DNA from: Azotimanducus sp965220185
GTDB lineage: Bacteria > Pseudomonadota > Gammaproteobacteria > Pseudomonadales > Azotimanducaceae
Reading direction: 5' to 3'
DNA: 64,000 nt
Assembly: GCA_965220185.1 (NCBI GenBank)
Contig: OZ244807.1
Location: 1,860,001 to 1,924,000, forward strand
Part shown: in pieces, positions 8,486 to 17,651 of the stretch
Position numbering within the stretch: position 1 is the stretch's first letter
Layout: every line of letters begins with the position of its first letter
The notes under the pieces: model-generated
Databases searched by the model: none
The model's input: only the letters and a program-made list of their open reading frames with translations
What the model was told of the DNA's origin: nothing
Translations under genes and position numbers: made by a program

Positions 8486-10374
8486 CGCGCATCACCGCAG
8501 CATTCGGAAGCTGGAAGTCGCCGCTCAACGCCGATGCGGTCGCCGCGGGCGCCGTCCACTACCACGAGATTCAATCGCTCGGTGAAGACATCTTCTGGCT
8601 CGAAGCAAGACCACAAGAACAAGGCCGGGTGACGCTTGTGCAGAGCGGACAATCTGTCTTGCCGCCAGGATTCTCGGCGCGTTCGCGAGTACACGAGTAT
8701 GGCGGCGGCAGCTATCTTGTCAGTTCCATTGGCATCTACTTCGTGAACTTCGCCGATCAGGAAATCTATGAACTTGACAAGGGCGGTGGCGCACCGCGCC
8801 GCGTGACGGAAACAGGCAGTTCGACGCGCTATGCCGACTTCTGCCATGTGGCGGGGACCAGCCTCGCCGCATGTGTGTGCGAGACTCACACTGATCGCGA
8901 GGTGATCAATCGCCTCATCGCCGTTGACCTTGTTGATGGCGACGTCACGACCTTGCACGAAGGGCACGACTTCTATGCCGCGCCGCGAGTGAACGGCGAA
9001 AAGCTGGCGTTCATTGCGTGGGACCATCCGAGCATGCCATGGGACGCCACACTGCTCTACCTCGCCGAGCTCGATCACAGGCGACTACAGAACATCGGCA
9101 TCATCGCAGGCGGCGATGGCGCAAGCATCATGGAGCCTCATTGGGGCGAGGCGCGCCTCTTCTACCTGAGCGACGAGGCGGGCTGGTGGAATATTTTCAG
9201 CTTCGATGCCTCCGGCACCAGCATTGTGTACGCCGCTCGCGAAGAGTTCGGCGCCCCGCCTTGGGCGCTCGCAGCGCACACGTTTGCCGTTGTCAATGAT
9301 GAGCTGGTGATTGCGCGGCGCGTTCGACAAGGCGAGGAATCCTTGGCGATCATCAATGGCGATGGAACACTCACCGAATGGCCGCATCGCGCTGGCGCCT
9401 ACGACTGCTTGCACTGGCACAAAGCCAGCGAGCGGCTGCTGTGCGTCACCGGCGCGCCAGAGCGATCAAGCCGCATTGAAGCGCTTGAGCCTTCGGGTGA
9501 GCGTGAAGTCATCGCGTCCGCAGGGAATCCGCCGCTTGCCGCGAACTTCGCAAGCGCGCCTGAAACTGTTCAGTTCGAATCCGGCGGCGCGGCCCATGCC
9601 TTCTTTTATCCGCCCACCAACCCCGATCACGAAGGACAGCCGCACGAGCGCCCGCCACTGCTTGTGACCACGCACGGCGGCCCAACCGCCATGGCGCGCA
9701 GAATGCAAAGCCCGCGCATTCAGTACTACACGTCACGAGGATGGGCGGTGGCAGACCTCAACTATGCCGGCAGCACAGGCTACGGCACCGCCTATCGGCG
9801 CAAGCTCAAAGGTCAGTGGGGCATCGCCGATGTCAGCGATTGTGAAGCGCTTGTGAAATACCTTGCGGCACATGGCCTCATCGATGAGACGCGCTGCGCT
9901 ATCCGCGGCGGCAGTGCGGGCGGCTACACCACCCTCGCCGCACTGACCTTTTCGGATGTGTTCCAAGCTGGCGCAAGTGCGTATGGAATCAGCGACCTTG
10001 AAGCGCTTGCCAAGGACACGCACAAGTTCGAATCGAGCTATCTAGATTCATTGATCGGGCCTTGGCCAGAAGCAAAGAGCACCTATAGGGCGCGTTCGCC
10101 GATTCACCATAGCGAGCGACTTTCCTGCCCGATCATCTTCTTTCAGGGAGGCAAAGATGTGGTGGTGCCGCCGAACCAATCGCAAATGATGGTCGAGGCG
10201 CTCGACAAGAAAAGCATCGGCCACGCCTACCTGTTCTACCCACAGGAAGGGCATGGCTTTCGAGACGCAAAGAACATCGCGCACGCGCTGCGGGCCGAAT
10301 ACCAGTTTTTGTGTCAGGCGTTTGGAATCACGCCTGCGGATAGAATGCTCGACATTGACGTGAAGCACCTATGA
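8482..10374 (+). CDS. S9-family serine peptidase (prolyl oligopeptidase / acyl-aminoacyl-peptidase type)
   Basis: 630-residue two-domain enzyme: a beta-propeller of roughly 370 residues followed by an alpha/beta hydrolase. The catalytic domain shows THGGPTAMARR (oxyanion side), the nucleophile elbow RGGSAGGYTTL with Ser478, the acid in FFQGGKDVVVPP and the histidine in EGHGFRD. No signal peptide is visible, so it is expected in the cytosol cleaving short peptides. It starts at ATG 8482, overlapping the stop of the C39-like gene (ATGA), and is followed four bases later by the ddl gene, which suggests co-regulation with peptidoglycan or D-amino-acid peptide metabolism (inference). Confidence 0.92.
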   Translation: MTRITAAFGSWKSPLNADAVAAGAVHYHEIQSLGEDIFWLEARPQEQGRVTLVQSGQSVLPPGFSARSRVHEYGGGSYLVSSIGIYFVNFADQEIYELDKGGGAPRRVTETGSSTRYADFCHVAGTSLAACVCETHTDREVINRLIAVDLVDGDVTTLHEGHDFYAAPRVNGEKLAFIAWDHPSMPWDATLLYLAELDHRRLQNIGIIAGGDGASIMEPHWGEARLFYLSDEAGWWNIFSFDASGTSIVYAAREEFGAPPWALAAHTFAVVNDELVIARRVRQGEESLAIINGDGTLTEWPHRAGAYDCLHWHKASERLLCVTGAPERSSRIEALEPSGEREVIASAGNPPLAANFASAPETVQFESGGAAHAFFYPPTNPDHEGQPHERPPLLVTTHGGPTAMARRMQSPRIQYYTSRGWAVADLNYAGSTGYGTAYRRKLKGQWGIADVSDCEALVKYLAAHGLIDETRCAIRGGSAGGYTTLAALTFSDVFQAGASAYGISDLEALAKDTHKFESSYLDSLIGPWPEAKSTYRARSPIHHSERLSCPIIFFQGGKDVVVPPNQSQMMVEALDKKSIGHAYLFYPQEGHGFRDAKNIAHALRAEYQFLCQAFGITPADRMLDIDVKHL

Positions 10375-10378
10375 TCCC

Positions 10379-11335
10379 ATGCGTATCGCCGTAGTGTGTG
10401 GCGGACCTTCGGCGGAGGCCGAGGTCTCGCGTGTGTCAGGGCAATGCGTTGCCGATGGCCTTGCGCGGCGCGGGCATGACATTGCCCTCATGGAACTCTC
10501 GCCTCGTCTTGCCGAAGACTTCGCCAAGTTTGCGCCTGACACCGTTGCACCCATGCTGCACGGCGTGCCCGGCGAGGACGGTTCAGTACAGGCGTTCCTT
10601 GATGTGCTAGGGCTTTCCTATGTGGGCAGTGGTCACGCCGCATGCGCAACGGCCATCCATAAATCGCTCACGAAGCTCGTTGCGCGGCGCTCGAACCTGC
10701 CCGTCGCGGAAGATTTCTCGGTTCGGCGTGGCGACGACCTCGCCGCCATTAGCAAAGAGTCGATTGCGCGCTTTGGCGCATCAATCGTCGTCAAGCCGGA
10801 TACGCAAGGTTCGGCCCTTGGCGTGCGTCTCCTGCACGAGATGACGCCTGCGCGCCTGCATGCTGAACTCGAGGACACTATCGATGCGCATGAGCAGCTC
10901 CTCATCGAACCTTTTGTGCGCGGCGCAGAGCTGACCGTCGGCGTGCTTGATGAGCACGGTGTCGGCCCACGCGCCTTCCCGGTCATCGAAATTCGCACCC
11001 CGGAAAATGCTTGGTACGACTATGAACACCGCTACGCCGCCGGCTTGAGCACGCATCTGGTACCAGCGCCCATTCCTGAAGCGGACGCGGCGCGTATGCA
11101 GGCTGCGGCGGTCACACTGCACGAAGCACTCGGTTGCAAGGATCTCTCCCGCACTGATTTCATTCGCGCAGCGAGCGGGGAGATGGTACTGCTCGAGATC
11201 AACAATCTCCCCGGCATGACGCCAACAAGCCTATACCCGGATGGCGCCAGGGCGATCGGCATCGATTTTGACGAGCTTGTTGAGCGGCTTGCGATTAGCG
11301 CGATGGCGCGCGGCCCCTCGATTCACTGGCCTTGA
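10379..11335 (+). CDS. ddl: D-alanine--D-alanine ligase, ATP-grasp
   Basis: Joins two D-Ala for peptidoglycan precursors. Motifs: VCGGPSAEAEVSRVSG at the N-terminus (first-D-Ala Glu), MLHGVPGEDGSVQ, YVGSGHAACATAIHKS, VVKPDTQGSALGV (ATP-binding Lys and Ser), IEPFVRGAELTVGVL, AWYDYEHRYAAG (omega-loop Tyr), and EINNLPGMTPTSLYP. Two positions differ from typical Ddl: the MDK triplet reads IHK, and the second Ser of GSSVG is Ala. 318 residues, normal. It is not in an mur/fts cluster, so it may be a second, DdlA-like copy or a ligase for a related dipeptide. The last 41 bases overlap pyrD convergently. Confidence 0.88.
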   Translation: MRIAVVCGGPSAEAEVSRVSGQCVADGLARRGHDIALMELSPRLAEDFAKFAPDTVAPMLHGVPGEDGSVQAFLDVLGLSYVGSGHAACATAIHKSLTKLVARRSNLPVAEDFSVRRGDDLAAISKESIARFGASIVVKPDTQGSALGVRLLHEMTPARLHAELEDTIDAHEQLLIEPFVRGAELTVGVLDEHGVGPRAFPVIEIRTPENAWYDYEHRYAAGLSTHLVPAPIPEADAARMQAAAVTLHEALGCKDLSRTDFIRAASGEMVLLEINNLPGMTPTSLYPDGARAIGIDFDELVERLAISAMARGPSIHWP

Positions 11336-12323
11336 GGGCATCGACGATGTGGCGAATGAGCCATGGGCCTTCGTATATGAGCCCAGTATAGGTCTGCACG
11401 AGACTGGCACCAGCTTCGACCATTTGAAGTGCGTCTCGCGACGTGCGCACGCCGCCGCAGCCAATCAGTGGCAGTCCCGACAAACTCGGGACGATGCGCT
11501 TGATCGTACGAAGAGAGCGTTCAAACAAGGGTGCGCCGCTCAATCCGCCTTGCTGCACTCGATGGCGAGCGGTAAGGCTTGCAGGACGGGCGATTGTCGT
11601 GTTGGTCGCAATCACCCCATCGGCGCCCCAGCCACCCAGTCCGTTCGCCAAGGCATCAAGATCATCATCTGCCATGTCGGGAGAAATCTTGACGAGCAGT
11701 GGCGTCGATTCGACACGTCGCTTGACCGCCGTCAGCAATGGCGCGACTGATTCAACGCGCGCCAAGTCGCGCAAGCCCGGCGTATTCGGCGACGATAAGT
11801 TCAGGGTGATGTAATCAGCGACCTCTGCGACGCGCGCGGCGCACGTCAGATAATCTTCAACCGCTCGCTCATTCGGCGTGTCCTTGTTCCTGCCAATGTT
11901 CACACCAATCGGGCAATCTGCCGTGATATGCGAGCGAACATCTGAGATGCGGTGCACAAGATGATCGACACCTAGATTATTGAAACCCATGCGATTAATG
12001 AGCGCACCGTCGGAGCGAAGTCGAAATAGACGGGGCTTTATCGAACCTGGCTGCGGCTTCGGTGTCACCGTGCCGACCTCGATGAAGCCGAAGCCAAGCG
12101 CCGCAAGCCCTGCAATGGCGACACCGTCCTTGTCAAGCCCTGCTGCGAGCCCAACAGGATTGCGGAACTTCAAGCCAAAAAGCGTGCGCTCAAGGCGCGG
12201 CGGCTCGCCGAGCGCCACGCGCGAGAGACCCAGCCGCTCAAGACAACGCAAACCCGCAAGCGACACGCTGTGCGCCCGCTCCGGGCCCAACATGAACAGC
12301 GACTCACGCAGCAGTTCGTACAT
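11295..12323 (-). CDS. pyrD: Dihydroorotate dehydrogenase (quinone), class 2
   Basis: Membrane-associated FMN enzyme of pyrimidine synthesis; oxidises dihydroorotate and passes electrons to quinone. The class 2 N-terminal helices (MYELLRESLFMLGPERAHSV) are present, then RNPVGLAAGLDKDGVAI, FIEVGTVTPKPQPGS, LINRMGFNNLGVD, TLNLSSPNTPGLRDL (catalytic Ser region), LVKISPDMADDD, and IGCGGVRTSRDALQMVEAGA at the FMN phosphate site. 342 residues, usual length. Divergent from moxR with a 64-base gap; its 3-prime end overlaps ddl. Confidence 0.96.
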   Translation of the reverse strand: MYELLRESLFMLGPERAHSVSLAGLRCLERLGLSRVALGEPPRLERTLFGLKFRNPVGLAAGLDKDGVAIAGLAALGFGFIEVGTVTPKPQPGSIKPRLFRLRSDGALINRMGFNNLGVDHLVHRISDVRSHITADCPIGVNIGRNKDTPNERAVEDYLTCAARVAEVADYITLNLSSPNTPGLRDLARVESVAPLLTAVKRRVESTPLLVKISPDMADDDLDALANGLGGWGADGVIATNTTIARPASLTARHRVQQGGLSGAPLFERSLRTIKRIVPSLSGLPLIGCGGVRTSRDALQMVEAGASLVQTYTGLIYEGPWLIRHIVDALKASESRGRAPSR

Positions 12324-12387
12324 GGGCGCATTGTAAAGGCTTCGGTTAGACTAACGCGCCTTCAAACGGCACACGCCGCCCAAAATC

Positions 12388-13395
12388 ATGATGCGCAAAG
12401 TAGTTGAAAACGCAATCGAGAGTGATGGCCAATCGAGCCTCGCGCCCCGCCTCGGCGAAGTGGGAGAATGGCTTGAAGCGCGGGTGCTCGGTCAGGCGCA
12501 TCTTGTCAATCGCCTCTTGATTGCGCTCCTGACAGGCGGACACTTGATCGTGGAAGGCGCCCCCGGCCTTGCCAAGACGCGAGCTATCCGCGAACTCGCC
12601 AAGGCTGTTGATGCGAGCTTTCATCGTGTTCAGTTCACGCCCGACCTGCTCCCTGTCGACATTACAGGCACTGAGATCTACCGGCCACAAAGCGGCAGCT
12701 TTCACTTTCAGGAAGGGCCGATCTTTCACAACATCCTGCTTGCCGATGAAGTCAACCGCGCACCCGCCAAGGTGCAATCAGCGCTACTTGAAGCCATGGC
12801 CGAGCATCAAGTCACCATCGGACGCACCTCCTATCCGCTCCCGCCGCTGTTTCTTGTCATGGCAACGCAAAACCCGATCGAGCAGGAAGGCACCTACCCA
12901 TTGCCGGAAGCCCAGCTTGACCGCTTCCTGTTGCATGTCAACGTCGGTTATCCGGATGCCAAGGTGGAAGCCGAAATCCTGGAGCTTGTGCGCTCCGAAG
13001 GCGCTGAAGATAACGAGCCGCTGCCCCCTTTCCGTTTGACGCCAGACGAGATCATCGCAGCGCGTCGCGAGATCGACCAAGTCCACATGGCAACGTCGGT
13101 ACGCGACTACATCGTTGCGCTGGTGACGGCCTCAAGAGACCTAAGCGATTACGACGAATCGCTTGGCGGCATGATCGAATACGGCGCGAGCCCGCGCGGC
13201 AGCATCGCGCTCGACCAATGCAGCAGGGCACTCGCATGGCTGAGAGGCGCCAGCTTCGTGACTCCTGATGATGTCCGTCAAGTCGCCCCGGATACACTGA
13301 GGCATCGGATTGTCTTGAGCTATGAAGCCGAAGCCATGGGGATGCAGGCCGACACAATCGTCGCGCGCCTGCTTGAACTGGTGCCAGTTAACTAG
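12388..13395 (+). CDS. MoxR-family AAA+ ATPase
   Basis: AAA+ chaperone-like ATPase of the MoxR/RavA class, which acts with VWA-domain partners in metal insertion or complex assembly (family knowledge). The 335-residue protein has Walker A GAPGLAKTR, the Walker B segment LLADEVNRAPAKVQSALLEA, sensor 1 in VMATQNPIEQEGTYPLPEAQ, and the arginine-finger/lid portion GASPRGSIAL. It is the first gene of a rightward operon with DUF58, DUF4381, two VWA proteins and BatD, the classic Bat arrangement. Start ATG 12388 (or the adjacent ATG 12391); the ribosome site is poor. Confidence 0.94.
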   Translation: MMRKVVENAIESDGQSSLAPRLGEVGEWLEARVLGQAHLVNRLLIALLTGGHLIVEGAPGLAKTRAIRELAKAVDASFHRVQFTPDLLPVDITGTEIYRPQSGSFHFQEGPIFHNILLADEVNRAPAKVQSALLEAMAEHQVTIGRTSYPLPPLFLVMATQNPIEQEGTYPLPEAQLDRFLLHVNVGYPDAKVEAEILELVRSEGAEDNEPLPPFRLTPDEIIAARREIDQVHMATSVRDYIVALVTASRDLSDYDESLGGMIEYGASPRGSIALDQCSRALAWLRGASFVTPDDVRQVAPDTLRHRIVLSYEAEAMGMQADTIVARLLELVPVN

Positions 13396-13406
13396 ATCGA
13401 AAGACC

Positions 13407-14327
13407 GTGCATCCCGCGTCCATTCAAGGTGCCTATGTCACACTCGAAGGCCTCTTGCGGCTGCGGCTTGCCACGCGCACAACCGAGCGTGAAACTTTCG
13501 ATGCACGCCTCGGCGCGAACGGCGCGCGCCTATCGCGCCTTCGTGGGCGTGGCATCGAATTCGCGGAGGTGCGCAGCTATCAGCCTGGGGATGATGTGCG
13601 CTCCATCGACTGGAAAGTCACCGCGAGGCGCATGACGCCGCACACCAAGGTCTACACCGAAGAACGCGAGCGGCCCGAACTTATTATTCTCGACCAAACC
13701 AGAAGCATGTTCTTCGGCACTGGCACGAGGCTCAAATCAGTCACGGCCGCCGAAGCCGCAGCGCTATTCGCTTGGCAGTATCTCGCCCGCGGCGACCGCG
13801 TTGGTGGCATGGTCTTGGGCGAGCAGGGGCACACGCTGGTGAAGCCAAAACGAAGGCTCGCCGCGACCTTGCATCTTCTGCGCGCCATCGTAGCCGCCAA
13901 CCGAGCCCTGCATGCACGCCTCATAGAATCCGCAGAGCCGCTCGCGACGAACATTGAAGAAGCAACGCGCCTCGCACCAACTGGCCACGGCATCCACATC
14001 ATCTCGGATTTCGCAGGCGAAGCGTCTCAGTTGAAGCCCGCGCTGCAACGGCTCGCACGCCACAATCAGGTCAGGCTCATGCACATTTACGATGCATTCG
14101 AGGCGACGCCGCCCGCTGGCCGTTTTCCCGTGGCTCGGCTCGGAACCCGCCTCATATTCGACACCACCAGCCCAGCCGCGCGCAAGCGCATCCGCACAGC
14201 CTTTGATGCGCGAATCCATGCGCTTCGCGCGCTTTGCCAATCGACCGGCTGCCGGCTCTTGAGCCTGCCAAATCAAGCAAGCTTGCTGGACAGAACCGGA
14301 AACGAAGGCACGCGCTATGCCGCCTGA
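13407..14327 (+). CDS. DUF58 (VWA-like) protein of the MoxR operon
   Basis: 306-residue cytosolic protein. It carries the DUF58 hallmark IEFAEVRSYQPGDDVRSIDW followed by the degenerate VWA region with LIILDQTRSMFFGTGTR, where DQTRS replaces the canonical DxSxS MIDAS loop. Start is a GTG at 13407, 11 bases after the moxR stop, because ATGs lie well inside. DUF58 genes nearly always sit directly behind moxR, and the pair is thought to work together; the exact role is unknown. It overlaps the next gene by 11 bases. Confidence 0.9.
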   Translation: MHPASIQGAYVTLEGLLRLRLATRTTERETFDARLGANGARLSRLRGRGIEFAEVRSYQPGDDVRSIDWKVTARRMTPHTKVYTEERERPELIILDQTRSMFFGTGTRLKSVTAAEAAALFAWQYLARGDRVGGMVLGEQGHTLVKPKRRLAATLHLLRAIVAANRALHARLIESAEPLATNIEEATRLAPTGHGIHIISDFAGEASQLKPALQRLARHNQVRLMHIYDAFEATPPAGRFPVARLGTRLIFDTTSPAARKRIRTAFDARIHALRALCQSTGCRLLSLPNQASLLDRTGNEGTRYAA

Positions 14328-14844
14328 AGTACTTGGCGAACTGCGCGGCTTGCATCTGCCGGAGGCCCCGGGGATGTTCCCGCCTGCGCCAGGTTGGTGG
14401 CTGCTACTCCTCGTCGTTGTCCTCGCCGCCATTGTTGCCTATCGCTTCTATCGGATTCGTCAGCGCTCGACACGTCCGCTTCGTGAAGCCTTGGCCGATC
14501 TTGAAGCCTGCAACAATGCGCTCCATCAAGGTGAATTAGCACCCATGCCGTATCTCGATCAGGTCAACGCCTTGCTAAAGCGCCTGCTCATCCACGGCTA
14601 TGGCAAGCGCGAACTTGCGCAGCTTTCATCCGATGGCTGGATACGCGCGCTCGATCAATTCCTGCGCGGGTCTTCAAAATCGCATGCGACCGTGCGCATC
14701 GACTCTTCGCTGCTCGGAGAATTTCGCTACCGACCTCATGCGCAGCGCGAATCCTGGGCTGACCTGCAAGATGCGTGCGAACAACTTGGGCTTGGATTGA
14801 AGTCTGCCATTGAACAACTTGCGCCACCCGAGGCTGCGCGGTGA
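14317..14844 (+). CDS. DUF4381 membrane protein of the Bat operon
   Basis: 175-residue protein with one strong membrane helix (about residues 28-45, LLLLVVVLAAIVAYRFYRI) preceded by a short proline-rich N-terminus (LPEAPGMFPPAPGWW) and followed by a cytosolic helical domain. This layout and position between DUF58 and the first VWA gene match the DUF4381 family. It probably anchors or bridges the MoxR/DUF58 module and the membrane VWA proteins (inference from position). ATG 14317 overlaps the DUF58 gene by 11 bases, and its TGA overlaps the GTG of the next gene. Confidence 0.8.
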   Translation: MPPEVLGELRGLHLPEAPGMFPPAPGWWLLLLVVVLAAIVAYRFYRIRQRSTRPLREALADLEACNNALHQGELAPMPYLDQVNALLKRLLIHGYGKRELAQLSSDGWIRALDQFLRGSSKSHATVRIDSSLLGEFRYRPHAQRESWADLQDACEQLGLGLKSAIEQLAPPEAAR

Positions 14845-15812
14845 TCGATTTCGCCTGGCCTCTCGCTGCCCTGCTTCTGCCGCTACCATTGATCGTGCGG
14901 GCGTTGCCCGCAGTCAAAAGCAGCGATGAGACGGCTTTAAGCGTGCCTTCCTTGCAGCCCTATCGAACGCAAGCGCAGACGCGCGCGCATGGGCGTCAAT
15001 GGCCATGGATGCTGTTCCTGTGCTGGGCGCTATTGATCGCTGGCATTGCGCGGCCGCAATGGGTGGGTGAGCCGCGCCCCTTGCCAACCGCAGGCCGCGA
15101 CCTGCTACTCGCAGTGGATATCTCAGGCAGCATGGGCGACAACGACATGGTGTGGGAAGGGGCTCGCGTGACACGCATTGATCTCGTGAAGCGGCTGCTG
15201 TCGGAGTTCATTGAAGCGCGTGCGGGCGACCGCGTCGGCCTTATCCTGTTCGGTACACGCCCTTACGTGCAAGTGCCGCTGACTTTTGATCGTGAAACTG
15301 TTGCCACTCTGCTCTCCGAGGCGCCGCTTGGCATCGCAGGCGGACGCACCGCCATCGGCGATGCCATCGGCCTCGCCGTCAAGCACTTGCTTGATCGGCC
15401 CGCAGAATCGCGTGTGCTTGTGCTGCTGACTGACGGCGCAAGCAACACTGGTGAGCTCACGCCCAAGCGAGCGGCTGACATCGCCAAGAACGCCGGCATT
15501 CGCGTGCACACCATCGGTTTTGCTGGCGCGGGTACAGATTTCTTTGGTCGCTTGCGCTCCCTTTCCTCGAGCGAGCTTGACGAGCAAAGCTTGCAAAACG
15601 TGGCGAGCGTCACTGGCGGCACGTACTTTCGCGCCGCCGCCGGAGATGAGCTGCAGCGCGTCTACGAGCAAATCGATGCGCTTGAACCGACCGAGCAAGC
15701 TCCCGATACCGCGCGACCTGTCATCTCCTTTGCATATGTGCCAATTGGCCTTGCCTGGTGTCTCGGCTGCTTGCTCTTAATCGCACGCGCACTGTCACTG
15801 CGCGTCAGTTAG
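14841..15812 (+). CDS. VWA-domain membrane protein, BatA-like
   Basis: 323-residue protein with N-terminal hydrophobic segments (around 4-20 and 53-70), a von Willebrand A domain and a C-terminal helix near residues 300-318. The MIDAS motif is intact: LLLAVDISGSMGDND (DxSxS), with ALLSEAP...GGRTAIGDA for the conserved Thr and VLLTDGASNTG for the Asp. Such proteins present the VWA domain to the periplasm or cytosol as a metal-dependent binding module. The start is GTG 14841 inside GTGA shared with the preceding stop, so translation is coupled. Confidence 0.9.
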   Translation: MIDFAWPLAALLLPLPLIVRALPAVKSSDETALSVPSLQPYRTQAQTRAHGRQWPWMLFLCWALLIAGIARPQWVGEPRPLPTAGRDLLLAVDISGSMGDNDMVWEGARVTRIDLVKRLLSEFIEARAGDRVGLILFGTRPYVQVPLTFDRETVATLLSEAPLGIAGGRTAIGDAIGLAVKHLLDRPAESRVLVLLTDGASNTGELTPKRAADIAKNAGIRVHTIGFAGAGTDFFGRLRSLSSSELDEQSLQNVASVTGGTYFRAAAGDELQRVYEQIDALEPTEQAPDTARPVISFAYVPIGLAWCLGCLLLIARALSLRVS

Positions 15813-15818
15813 CTCACG

Positions 15819-17651
15819 ATGGAACCCTTCGATTGGCAAGCCTTTCATTTCCTGCGTCCGTTCGCGCTGCTCGGTTTGCTGCCCGCGCTTCTCGTCGCTC
15901 TTTGGTATGCGTTTCGCCGGATTGGGCGCGAGCGCTTCGAAACGCTGCTCTCAAAGGAGCTTCAGGCCGCGCTGCTGACAGGTTCCGAAGGTGCGCGGCT
16001 CTGGCTCATGCCAAGCATGATCGCAGTGCTGCTCGGACTTGGCGCGATCGCTGTTGCCGGCCCTGCGTGGCAACGCCAGGAGGTGCCCGCCCGCGAGCTT
16101 GACGATGCCCTAGTTGTGCTCTTCGACTTGTCGGTATCGATGTATGCCGAGGATACGCTGCCGTCACGACTACATCGCGCAAGGCGCGAGCTCGCTGATC
16201 TCTTGACATTGCGTGAAGAAGGCACAACAGCCCTCATTGCCTATGCGGGCGATGCCCATGTGGTGACGCCGCTCACGGACGATGTTGACACGATTCGTCA
16301 TATGAGCAATTCGCTGACACCAGAGATCATGCCAATACTCGGTAGCCGCACGCCCGTTGCCATCGAGCTTGCCAACCAGTTGCTCGAAAACGGCGCCGAA
16401 GAGAAGGGACGCATCCTCTTGATCACCGACGGAATCCGCGGCCTAGAAGCCTCGGCGAGCGCCTGTGACGCTCGCTATCCACTCTCGATACTCGGTGTCG
16501 GCACGGCTGCGGGCGCGCCGGTGCCAGTGCCGGTCGGCGAAGGCCGAACGCAATGGCTCGCCGATTCGAACGGCAACCGCGTCACCGCGCAGATTGACAG
16601 TCCGCGGCTCCGCGAGCTCGCCGGATTCTGCGGCGGCTTCTACAGTGAGGTGCGCGTCGGCGACGATGATCTTTTGACAATACTCCCCGGCCTTGTCGAC
16701 GCATCCGGCGAATTCGAAACGCACGACGACGTGCAGCAGATGGACATGTGGATTGACATGGCCCATGCATTCGCCATCCCGCTTGCACTCCTGATGCTGT
16801 TTGCATTTCGGCGCGGGGCGCTGCCAGTCATTCTTCTCGCCTCGGTGTGTGTCCCATTACTTGGTGCCCCAAATCGCGTATCAGCGAGCTTCTGGGACGA
16901 TTTGTGGCAAAGGCGCGATCAGCAAGCCTATGAAGCGCTGCAAGCGCAGGACGCGGAAGCTGCGGCAATCCTGTTCAATGACGAACGCTGGCGCGGTGTT
17001 GCGGACTTCTCGCGGGGTGCTTTTGACGAAGCTGCTTCGACCTTCGGCGAGCTTGCGGGCAAGCAGGCCAATGACTATTACAACCTTGGCAACAGCCTTG
17101 CGTTTTCCGGTGATGTGTCCGGCGCGATTCAAGCTTACGATCAAGCGTTGGCAGTAGAACCCGCGCACGAAGATGCTGCGCACAACAAGGCGGTGCTTGA
17201 GGCGCTCATGAGCGAGCAGCCGAATCAATCCGAACAATCAGGAGAACGGCAAGAAGGTCAACCGGATGCCAATGAGGGACAGACTCCTCAGGACAATGGG
17301 AACCAATCGGAGGCGCAAAACAATACAGATCAGTCGCAAGCGCAAGGCGAGCAGTCGAGCGAGCGACAGGATGCGCAGTCGTCCGAGTCGAACGAGGCAT
17401 CGCAGCAAGAAGCGCAGGCAAGCGGGTCACAATCCTTTGACACTCCACAGAGTGAAGCACAGCCAGCGGAAGATGACGAACCCGAGATCGATGCCGCCGC
17501 GCAAGCAGCAAGGACACGCGAGCGCATCGACAGCCTGCTGCGGCGCGTGCCTGATGACCCTGGTGGGCTCTTGCGGCAAAAATTCCTGTTCGAGACGCGC
17601 GAGCGCGTGCAGGCTGGCAAGCCGAGGGTTGATTCGGAGCAGCCATGGTGA
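15819..17651 (+). CDS. VWA-domain protein with TPR and low-complexity tail, BatB/BatC-like
   Basis: 610 residues in four parts: N-terminal membrane helices (about 13-30 and 65-85); a VWA domain with MIDAS VVLFDLSVSMYAED and LLITDGIRG; another membrane helix near 315-345; then TPR-like repeats (YYNLGNSLAFSGDVSGAIQA, AVEPAHEDAAHNKAVLEAL) and a tail of about 100 residues very rich in Gln, Ser, Glu and Asn. It therefore fuses the roles of separate BatB and BatC proteins seen in some bacteria. The tail looks disordered. It overlaps the BatD gene by seven bases. Confidence 0.88.
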   Translation: MEPFDWQAFHFLRPFALLGLLPALLVALWYAFRRIGRERFETLLSKELQAALLTGSEGARLWLMPSMIAVLLGLGAIAVAGPAWQRQEVPARELDDALVVLFDLSVSMYAEDTLPSRLHRARRELADLLTLREEGTTALIAYAGDAHVVTPLTDDVDTIRHMSNSLTPEIMPILGSRTPVAIELANQLLENGAEEKGRILLITDGIRGLEASASACDARYPLSILGVGTAAGAPVPVPVGEGRTQWLADSNGNRVTAQIDSPRLRELAGFCGGFYSEVRVGDDDLLTILPGLVDASGEFETHDDVQQMDMWIDMAHAFAIPLALLMLFAFRRGALPVILLASVCVPLLGAPNRVSASFWDDLWQRRDQQAYEALQAQDAEAAAILFNDERWRGVADFSRGAFDEAASTFGELAGKQANDYYNLGNSLAFSGDVSGAIQAYDQALAVEPAHEDAAHNKAVLEALMSEQPNQSEQSGERQEGQPDANEGQTPQDNGNQSEAQNNTDQSQAQGEQSSERQDAQSSESNEASQQEAQASGSQSFDTPQSEAQPAEDDEPEIDAAAQAARTRERIDSLLRRVPDDPGGLLRQKFLFETRERVQAGKPRVDSEQPW

